Source: Candidatus Woesearchaeota archaeon (GTDB lineage Archaea; Nanobdellota; Nanobdellia; Woesearchaeales; JACQNA01). Taken from it: a stretch of 28,881 bases of DNA. The notes under the pieces were generated by a model. That model saw only the letters and a program-made list of their open reading frames with translations, did no database searches and had not been told where the DNA came from. Positions 22,960-28,881 of this stretch are shown in pieces. How positions within the stretch are numbered: the stretch's first letter is position 1; each line of letters opens with the position of its first letter. The translations under genes and the position numbers were made by a program. The DNA lies in the NCBI GenBank assembly GCA_016203335.1, contig JACQNA010000039.1, positions 1-28,881 of the forward strand. Reading direction: 5' to 3'.

Positions 22960-24037
22960 GATACTGACATTCGCAGAAGCTGTGCGCGAGGCACTGGTGC
23001 AGAGCATGCAGGCTGATCCCTCTGTTTTTGTTGTTGGGGAGGGAGTGCCTGATCCTACCGGGTCATTTGGCACGACCAAAGGGCTGCAGGAGCACTTTGG
23101 CAGGCAGAGAGCATGGGAGATGCCGCTCTCGGAAAATGGAATGACTGGGGTATGCATCGGCGCTGCATTAGGCGGGATGCGGCCGGTGATGGTGCATCTC
23201 CGGATTGATTTTCTGCTGCTGGCGATGGACCAGTTAGTGAACAATGCAGCGAACTGGCATTACATGTTCGGCGGCAAGGATGCGGTTCCATTGGTGGTGC
23301 GTGTGATGATCGGCAGGGGATTTGGGAATGGCGCGCAGCATGCGCAAAGCCTGCAGGCGCTGTTTGCCCATATCCCCGGATTAAAGGTAGTGATGCCGAG
23401 CAGTGCCTATGATGCTAAGGGATTATTAATTGCAAGCATCCGGGACAATAATCCAGTAGTGTTTATCGAGCACCGCTGGCTGCACCAAGTGAAGGGAGAG
23501 GTGCCTGAGGAGCCCTACACTGTTCCACTGGGAAAGGCAGCTGTTGTTGCCGAAGGAACGGATATCACGATTGCAGCAACATCGTATATGATGCTTGAAG
23601 CAAGAAAGGCGCTTCCCTGGCTGGAACAGGCAGGAATTTCCGCAGAGCTGATTGATATCCGGAGCCTGAAGCCGCTGGATGAGGAGACTATCCTGCGTTC
23701 AGTGGAGAAGACCGGCAGGCTGCTGGTTGCTGATAGCGGCTGGTATTCCGGAGGATTTGCCGGAGAGATTCTTGCGCGGGCTGCGGAAAAGGCATTTCCA
23801 AGACTGAAGGCTGCACCACAGCGCATCACTGTTCCTGATTTGCCGACGCCGTCAACACGCGCATTGGCCAGGCATTATTATCCGAGGCATGTGGATATCA
23901 TCAGGAAGGCATGCGAGATAATGGGAAAGAAAGGCGAGGAGATTGCGCGGCTGGCTGCGGCTGCAGACATCATTCCAGCAGAAGGCGAGCTCCGCTTCAT
24001 GGACGTGCCGGATGAGCGGTTTACCGGGCCGTTTTAG
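22949..24037 (+). CDS. TPP-dependent E1 component, beta subunit
   Basis: The 362-residue transketolase-like subunit completes the alpha2beta2 enzyme with the preceding gene. PLSENGMTGVCIGAAL carries the Glu (E62) that activates the thiamine ring in the partner's cofactor, and GNGAQHAQSLQALFAHIPG (127-144) the conserved active-site His (H131). VVMPSSAYDAKGLL, IDIRSLKPLDEETI and VPDLPTPST are family signatures. The last ~35 residues, ending DVPDERFTGPF, extend beyond usual E1-beta length (about 325) and may mark the subgroup. ATG 22949 lies inside the end of E1-alpha and has GGTGAG 8-9 nt upstream, so translation is coupled. Its end overlaps the convergent GT39 gene by 17 nt. Confidence 0.88.
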   Translation: MQNRILTFAEAVREALVQSMQADPSVFVVGEGVPDPTGSFGTTKGLQEHFGRQRAWEMPLSENGMTGVCIGAALGGMRPVMVHLRIDFLLLAMDQLVNNAANWHYMFGGKDAVPLVVRVMIGRGFGNGAQHAQSLQALFAHIPGLKVVMPSSAYDAKGLLIASIRDNNPVVFIEHRWLHQVKGEVPEEPYTVPLGKAAVVAEGTDITIAATSYMMLEARKALPWLEQAGISAELIDIRSLKPLDEETILRSVEKTGRLLVADSGWYSGGFAGEILARAAEKAFPRLKAAPQRITVPDLPTPSTRALARHYYPRHVDIIRKACEIMGKKGEEIARLAAAADIIPAEGELRFMDVPDERFTGPF

Positions 24038-25727
24038 CGTCATCTTTTCTCTTGTAGACGTAAAAATTTCCAAACTGCCGCTCCAGGGCATAATATTTTC
24101 CGAGAACAGCGACTGCTTCTGAAGAAAGTCCGCCCTTTACTTCCCTGGGAAAGTCAGAATAGATGATGTAAGGGATAGTGCTGGAAGCAACTAAGTCTGT
24201 AAGGTTATAATCATCCGGAATCAGGCCAAAGTCGCACGTTGAATTAGTGATGCCCCTGGTTGTTGTCGGCTCACCGCAGAGGTTGAATGCCATGAGCTGC
24301 TGGGCAGAATAGAAGCGCGTTTGCGTAAGAAAGCCGATGCTTTGCTCCGTGATGATCAGGCTGCCGGGGGGGATGTGCTGCTGCGCGTACGCAACGGTTT
24401 CTGCATACCCTTGTTCACCATAAAGAACGGCAGTTGAGTAATCTGCAGTTGCCTGGGTGATGAGCAGTGAGAGGTTCATCGGAGCCATGATGATGACGCT
24501 GAGCAGCGCAAGCAGGCGGATGTCTTTCTTGAGCAGGGGATAGGCAAGCGCCAGCAGGGGGAGGAGAGAGAGCATCAGCGCAATGAGCAGCATGGCAGAG
24601 CCCGGATTCCAGGGAAGGATGTCCTGCAGTGCGAGAATCGGATCAGGAAGCAGGAGGAAGAAAAGGAACAAGATTGCCATCGCCAGGAGTTGTGATGGCT
24701 TTTTCGGGAATGCACGGAAATGCGCAATGCGCTCTGCAATAAGGATAAGCGCGAGGGGGATCACCGGGTAGAGATAATTGATGTTTGGGGCGCGGATGAG
24801 GTGTGCGAACCACATGGCCGCAACAAACAAGAGGAGGAAATCAGAGGCAGCGAATGTTTTGGTACGGAGAAGATTGCGGAGTCTGCCATATGCTGCAACG
24901 CCAAGAAGCACGAAGAACAGCGGTGAAAGCCAGAAGAGGTGGTAGATAAAGCCGGAGAGATGTGTGAGGATGAGCAAGGGAGAAAGCGGGCTGGCAATAC
25001 GGTTAAAGAGGGTTGCCTGGAACGGGATAAGAAAAGGACCATTGATAAGCTTGGTGTAGATGTACCAGGTAGCAATGAACAAGGTAGTGCTGATAATCCC
25101 CATCACCGCATAAGAAAGCAATGCCCTGCCTTTCCGCTGGAGGGCAAGAAAGAGCAGAATACTTCCCAGCAGTACATAGGGTGTGGTAAATTTTATCCAG
25201 AGGAGGATTGTGAAGGTAGCAATAAGGAGCAGATGCTGCAGCATGGTCCGGGGAGCAGGGCACCTCAGGAAAAGGTAAGCGAAGAGCAGTATGGCGACGG
25301 CAAGGAGCGAGGTATCGAATAGGATGAGGTAAGATTTTCTGATGATGACGGGGTTGATGAAAAAGAGGATGGTGAAGATGATCGGGATATGTGTATAGTC
25401 CGGAAAAATCCGTCTGATGATGAGCAGCGAGAGCACGAATACTGCCAGCAGGGAGAGGATGCCCAGGATGCGGCTGGAAAAGAGCAGATTATGGAAGAGG
25501 GTGTCTGTCCATGATATGAGATAAAAATATAATGGCGGATGGACATAGCCGTACTGCAATCCAGAAACTTCATTGAAATAGGTGAGTGGTGTGCCGTATT
25601 TGGTGACGCCTTCAGCGATCAATAGAGTTAATGCCTCATCATGCTCGGGCTGCTGAAGAAAGAAGGCAGGAAGGGTAGTGATATACAGAACAAGCGCGCA
25701 GGCGATGGCGAACGGAAACAGTTTCAT
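24021..25727 (-). CDS. GT39/ArnT-like membrane glycosyltransferase
   Basis: The 568-residue polytopic protein has about a dozen hydrophobic segments in its first 450 residues, with a soluble C-terminal domain on the outer side. The first extracytoplasmic loop has PEHDEALTLL (D30/E31), the acidic motif expected of GT-C enzymes of the PMT_2/ArnT class, and GYVHPPLYFYL, the usual second-loop signature. Such enzymes move a sugar from a polyprenyl-phosphate donor to protein, lipid or glycan acceptors outside the membrane. An open frame continues 58 codons upstream, but ATG 25727 begins the first membrane helix and is 25 nt from a TATA box. It follows a second GT39-like gene, with 31 nt between. 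Confidence 0.78.
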   Translation of the reverse strand: MKLFPFAIACALVLYITTLPAFFLQQPEHDEALTLLIAEGVTKYGTPLTYFNEVSGLQYGYVHPPLYFYLISWTDTLFHNLLFSSRILGILSLLAVFVLSLLIIRRIFPDYTHIPIIFTILFFINPVIIRKSYLILFDTSLLAVAILLFAYLFLRCPAPRTMLQHLLLIATFTILLWIKFTTPYVLLGSILLFLALQRKGRALLSYAVMGIISTTLFIATWYIYTKLINGPFLIPFQATLFNRIASPLSPLLILTHLSGFIYHLFWLSPLFFVLLGVAAYGRLRNLLRTKTFAASDFLLLFVAAMWFAHLIRAPNINYLYPVIPLALILIAERIAHFRAFPKKPSQLLAMAILFLFFLLLPDPILALQDILPWNPGSAMLLIALMLSLLPLLALAYPLLKKDIRLLALLSVIIMAPMNLSLLITQATADYSTAVLYGEQGYAETVAYAQQHIPPGSLIITEQSIGFLTQTRFYSAQQLMAFNLCGEPTTTRGITNSTCDFGLIPDDYNLTDLVASSTIPYIIYSDFPREVKGGLSSEAVAVLGKYYALERQFGNFYVYKRKDDAKTAR

Positions 25728-25747
25728 GCTGCGCGGGAAGAACGGGC

Positions 25748-25756
25748 AATTTAAAT
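25748..25756 (-). promoter_or_regulatory. TATA box of the first GT39-like gene
   Basis: Minus strand reads ATTTAAATT, centred 25 nt before ATG 25727. Confidence 0.55.
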
Positions 25757-25758
25757 GA

Positions 25759-27357
25759 TTATCCTTTCGCCTGATAGATGAGATACTGGTTTGTCTGCTC
25801 CCCAATGACCAGGACATCGCCCGGGTAGCGTATAGGGATAGCAGCGATACGCCGGTATTTCTCAGGATGGGACTGGATGTAGGGAATTGTTGGTGATGCA
25901 TAATACGGCTTTTTCAGGAATGAGAGGTAGGAGATGTTGTAGTACTGTATCTGGAAATCAAGGTCATCGGGATTTGGCGGAAGGGTAATGATCCGCTTAT
26001 CAGTAAGGTAGGTCATAGTACTCATTTCACCCCAGTCCAGGATGCCGTCACCGGGCAGGCTGCTGAGAAAGAGGGCTGCATCCTTTCCCTGAATCAGCGG
26101 CTGCGCAGCAGTGATTGGATAGGGGTGAGTGAATATCCAGAGCGGCGCCATGATAACGGCAAAGGCGATGAGCATATACGGGAAGAGTGCAGTGTACTGG
26201 GCAAGCAGGCGGAGCTTCCGGAGGATAACCCATAATCCTGCAGCAGCAAAATAGGCGAGCGGGATTATCAGCTGGAGCTGGTGCCGGGGGGTGAGGCCGG
26301 CATCAACGATAGGGGGGAGCAGAATAATCGCCAGTCCGAGCATAAAGAGGCCATGGTTGTCCCGGAAAGCCCGCTTTTTCAGCGTGTCGCGGACAGCTGA
26401 ATATGCGCCAGCCAGCATGCAGATGAGCAGCGGAAGATAGATGACGAGAAGCAGCGGCCATTTGTGGAGCAGGATGACATTGTCTGGCCCGATGAGGTTG
26501 AATGGATAGGCGAGATTAATCAGGGAGCGCATGATGTAGAATGCATGCTGGGCAAAAACAGCAGGGCTGGTAATCACGCCCAGCGTGGCAATCTCCGTTG
26601 TTGCTGAAAAATATGCCGGGTTCAGCACACCCATGATGTTCAGGTTTTCTGTTGAGGCTGCAATGCCCAGAATATCCGGATAGTAGGGATGCTGCAGGTA
26701 AAGGGCATACTTGACTGCAGACCAGGCGGCGAATGCCAGGAGCATGACTAAGATGGGGGCAAGCGCAGGCAGAAGCTTTCCTTTTTTGTAGATGAGCAGT
26801 GCGAGCAGCAGCGCGGGAATAAGGAAGACGGCGAGCTCTGTGGTGAGCATCAGGGCAGCACCAATGAGCGATGCATGGATAAAATATTTTGGATGGTGCT
26901 GCAGGCCCCTGAGGTAGTAGTACATCCCACCATAAAACAATGCAATGATGAATGACTCTTTCATGCCGATAGTGGACATAAAGATGTGGTAGAAGTTCAG
27001 GACAAGCAGGAGTAGGGATGTGGCAATCCAGTATTTTCCCTTGCTGAAGAGCGAGAAAAGCCTGGCAACCGCAAGGAAAAAGAGGAGGGAAGATACAAAT
27101 GATACTATCTTGGATGCAATGTCCAGGGCAAATACCGTGCTGAACAGGCGCACGACATATGGGAAGAACGGTGGATGGCCGGTATAGACGAGATGATTGT
27201 AGAGGGTATGGTACGGGAAGCTTTTCGTTAAGCTCAGGTAGCGCGCAATGTCGCCGACAATCAGGGTATAGGGGCTTTCCTGGAAGAAGCGGAAGAGGGC
27301 AAATAACAGGAAAACCAGCACGAGGAGAAATCTCCCATCATGGAGCAGCTTGCGCAT
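25759..27357 (-). CDS. GT39-like membrane glycosyltransferase
   Basis: The 532-residue polytopic protein has about 11-12 hydrophobic segments and a short C-terminal soluble domain. The first loop reads TLIVGDIARYL with Asp (D36) at the expected acidic position, but the neighbouring Glu of the classical DE pair is absent. TGHPPFFPYVVR (59-70) matches the HPP loop of PMT_2 proteins. Acceptor and sugar are unknown; an association with polyprenyl-phosphate sugars is inferred from family and from the GT2 gene nearby. The 65-codon upstream extension is rejected because ATG 27357 has a TATA box 25 nt away. It is divergent from the flavoprotein gene, with a 61-nt gap containing both promoters. Confidence 0.72.
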   Translation of the reverse strand: MRKLLHDGRFLLVLVFLLFALFRFFQESPYTLIVGDIARYLSLTKSFPYHTLYNHLVYTGHPPFFPYVVRLFSTVFALDIASKIVSFVSSLLFFLAVARLFSLFSKGKYWIATSLLLLVLNFYHIFMSTIGMKESFIIALFYGGMYYYLRGLQHHPKYFIHASLIGAALMLTTELAVFLIPALLLALLIYKKGKLLPALAPILVMLLAFAAWSAVKYALYLQHPYYPDILGIAASTENLNIMGVLNPAYFSATTEIATLGVITSPAVFAQHAFYIMRSLINLAYPFNLIGPDNVILLHKWPLLLVIYLPLLICMLAGAYSAVRDTLKKRAFRDNHGLFMLGLAIILLPPIVDAGLTPRHQLQLIIPLAYFAAAGLWVILRKLRLLAQYTALFPYMLIAFAVIMAPLWIFTHPYPITAAQPLIQGKDAALFLSSLPGDGILDWGEMSTMTYLTDKRIITLPPNPDDLDFQIQYYNISYLSFLKKPYYASPTIPYIQSHPEKYRRIAAIPIRYPGDVLVIGEQTNQYLIYQAKG

Positions 27358-27377
27358 AATGGAGGGATAAACGGATT

Positions 27378-27387
27378 CTTTAAAAAG
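27378..27387 (-). promoter_or_regulatory. TATA box of the second GT39-like gene
   Basis: Minus strand reads CTTTTTAAAG, centred 25 nt before ATG 27357. Confidence 0.55.
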
Positions 27388-27388
27388 A

Positions 27389-27396
27389 TTATTATA
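27389..27396 (+). promoter_or_regulatory. TATA box of the flavoprotein gene
   Basis: TTATTATA, centred about 26 nt before ATG 27419; it abuts the minus-strand box at 27378-27387. Confidence 0.5.
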
Positions 27397-27418
27397 CCCG
27401 AGTAGGTTTTCGCGGAGC

Positions 27419-28816
27419 ATGGCTGGGGGGAAGAAAGTACTGATTTTAGGAGGAGGGGCATCTGGCTTAAGCGTCGCCTGGCGGTTGGGGGAGCTGGGAA
27501 TCGCTGCCGAGGTGATTGAGGCTGCTTCTGATATTGGCGGGCTTGCTGCCACCAGGAAGTTTAATGGCTACTACCTGGATTATGGGCCGCACTATTTTAT
27601 CAGCGAGCGGCAGGATATTGTGGAAAAGGTCACTTCCCTCTTTCAAGAGGATTTTGGGGAGGAAATGACTGCCTTACAGCGGGATGTGAAGCTGCTGTTC
27701 CATGGGAGATTCCTGAATTATCCAATCACGGCAAAGAATATCCTGACGCAGATCCCCTTTAAGGATTCTCTGCTGTCTGGCCTGAGCTACCTGTACCGCC
27801 AGGGCATTGAGAAGGCAAAGAAGCCGTTTGTGCGGGAGAGCAGCGAGGAGAACTTCGAGCAGTGGGCGCGGAAGAATTTCGGGGATTACCTGTTCAAGCT
27901 GTTTTTTAAGCCCTATACCGAGCAGTTCTGGGGGATGCCCTGCGAGAAGCTCTCTCCCCGGTGCATGCCAACCCATACCAAACTTTCTTTTTTCAAGACA
28001 TTAAAGCTGGTGTTCCAGCGGAAGGCTGCGAAAGAGAACGCGTCGCTTGTTGAGCGGGAAACCACGCTATTGCTACGGTATCCCTACCAGGGAATTGGCA
28101 TGATCATGGATGCGGTCTGCCGCAGAGTCGAATCATTAGGAGGGGTGGTGCATACCGGCTATAAGGTGAGCCGTATTGCGCGGCAGGAGGGAGGCTATAC
28201 GGTGACTGCTGCCCGGGAAGGGAAGCAGCGGCAGTTTACCGGCAATTTTGTGGTGTCTACCATTCCCATTGGCGAGATGATCAGCATGCTCTCGCCGGCA
28301 GCACCTGCCGAGGTGATGGAAAGTGCAACGCACATTGATTTCCTCTGCCTGATTGTGGTGTATATGGTTACCCGAAAACAGAATATCTTTGACAGCTCGT
28401 ACCTGTATTTTCTTGGCAGACCATACAACCGGGTCTCTGAAACCAATAAGTTCTCGAAGCGCATCAGCCCGCCGGGAGAGAATATGCTCGCTGCTGAAAT
28501 CAGCTGCCGGGCAGACAGCTCAACCTGGAAGCTTTCTGATGAGCAACTGTTTGAGATGTGCATTGCTTCGCTGGAGAAAGACGGGTTCCTGAAGAAGAGC
28601 GAAACAATTAAATATTTTGTGCTGCGGGCACGGCACGCGTATCCCATCTATGCTCTCGGATATGAAAGGCATTTCCAGGCGCTGCTTGAGTATATGGAAA
28701 CATTGCAGAACTTCGCTGCGCTGGGCAGGACAGGCAAGCTGATGTATGCTGATATTGACCAGTGCATGGTGAAGGGGTTCGAGCTGGCTGAGGAGATTGC
28801 GGGAAAATTAGGATAG
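27419..28816 (+). CDS. FAD-dependent amino-oxidase-fold protein, UGM/protoporphyrinogen-oxidase-like
   Basis: The 465-residue protein opens with the FAD loop VLILGGGASGLSVAWRLGE and EAASDIGGLAATRK. It also carries DYGPHYFISE and FKPYTEQFWGMPCEKLSP (about residues 162-179), a signature shared by UDP-galactopyranose-mutase-like and related flavoproteins in polysaccharide loci (YTExxWG.P). The end shows GRTGKLMYADIDQCMVKG, the FAD-closing segment. The reaction is unknown; desaturation, oxidation or ring contraction of a sugar is possible, and a haem-pathway role is unlikely here because no haem genes are near. ATG 27419 is 26 nt from a TATA box. Confidence 0.75.
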   Translation: MAGGKKVLILGGGASGLSVAWRLGELGIAAEVIEAASDIGGLAATRKFNGYYLDYGPHYFISERQDIVEKVTSLFQEDFGEEMTALQRDVKLLFHGRFLNYPITAKNILTQIPFKDSLLSGLSYLYRQGIEKAKKPFVRESSEENFEQWARKNFGDYLFKLFFKPYTEQFWGMPCEKLSPRCMPTHTKLSFFKTLKLVFQRKAAKENASLVERETTLLLRYPYQGIGMIMDAVCRRVESLGGVVHTGYKVSRIARQEGGYTVTAAREGKQRQFTGNFVVSTIPIGEMISMLSPAAPAEVMESATHIDFLCLIVVYMVTRKQNIFDSSYLYFLGRPYNRVSETNKFSKRISPPGENMLAAEISCRADSSTWKLSDEQLFEMCIASLEKDGFLKKSETIKYFVLRARHAYPIYALGYERHFQALLEYMETLQNFAALGRTGKLMYADIDQCMVKGFELAEEIAGKLG

Positions 28817-28829
28817 CACTGAGCAGAGG

Positions 28830-28881
28830 TTATATGTTTTTCCTGATAAAACCCAAAAACTCCCTTATTGCGGCCTCTGGA
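28830..28881 (-). CDS. C-terminal end of a convergent gene (partial)
   Basis: A minus-strand open frame enters from the right edge and ends at TAA 28830-28832, encoding PEAAIREFLGFIRKNI, which reads like the amphipathic last helix of a real protein. It would be tail to tail with the flavoprotein gene with 13 nt between stops, matching the packing elsewhere. Too little is visible to name the product, and chance is possible. Confidence 0.4.
   Translation of the reverse strand, partial: PEAAIREFLGFIRKNI

Noticed and set aside
21991..24037. A conventional pyruvate dehydrogenase complex operon
   Set aside because: No E2 acyltransferase or E3 dihydrolipoamide dehydrogenase follows; the next gene is a convergent membrane glycosyltransferase. 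It cannot be fully excluded without the rest of the genome.
27419..28816. Haem-pathway protoporphyrinogen oxidase
   Set aside because: The fold and FAD motifs fit broadly, but there are no haem genes nearby and YTEQFWG points to the UGM-like polysaccharide-locus relatives.

Overview
The window looks like a compact archaeal chromosome segment, most likely from a DPANN-type lineage (Woesearchaeota-like is my guess; the lineage is inference). Three things point to Archaea. Most transcription units have an AT-rich TATA-like box centred 24-28 nt upstream of the start ATG, which is the geometry of leaderless archaeal transcription. There is an STT3/AglB oligosaccharyltransferase with WWDYG and TVAE motifs and a geranylgeranyl-reductase-family flavoprotein. 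The S-layer-type surface protein has a signal peptide and a single C-terminal membrane anchor. Genes are packed tightly: no gene-free stretch exceeds about 140 bases, several convergent pairs overlap, and I see no rRNA, tRNA, CRISPR array or mobile element.

Layout. Positions 2-6926 (minus strand) hold three large exported proteins: a membrane-anchored S-layer-type protein, a 958-residue protein with tandem Ig/cadherin-like repeats, and an 859-residue protein with a signal peptide, a Ca-loop motif, a long coiled coil and a C-terminal region that reads like a beta-barrel. Positions 7063-11218 hold the GGR-family flavoprotein, a degenerate Nudix-like protein, a small anchored protein and an unrecognised 423-residue protein. 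From 11244 to the right end the window is a protein-glycosylation / surface-sugar locus: AglB, two GT4 and one GT2 glycosyltransferases, a Trm112-headed methyltransferase, a HAD phosphatase-like protein, two GT39-like membrane glycosyltransferases and a UDP-galactopyranose-mutase/protoporphyrinogen-oxidase-like flavoprotein. A minus-strand gene continues past the right edge.

The core of the locus is a CDP-sugar operon in pathway order on the minus strand: glucose-1-phosphate cytidylyltransferase, CDP-glucose 4,6-dehydratase, and the PMP/[2Fe-2S] 3-dehydrase RfbH/AscC with its diagnostic His and four Cys. It is divergent, across an 84-bp promoter region carrying a perfect 14-bp palindrome, from a pair of TPP-dependent E1-alpha/E1-beta genes of the 2-oxoacid dehydrogenase type that have no E2/E3 partners nearby. 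I infer that this pair does not make acetyl-CoA but adds a two-carbon unit to a CDP-4-keto-(di)deoxyhexose. That would be an archaeal, E1-alpha/beta-based counterpart of yersiniose-type branched-sugar synthesis, supplying an unusual sugar to the lipid-linked glycan that AglB transfers to the surface proteins. This is the most interesting candidate in the window; it is a hypothesis, not shown by sequence alone.
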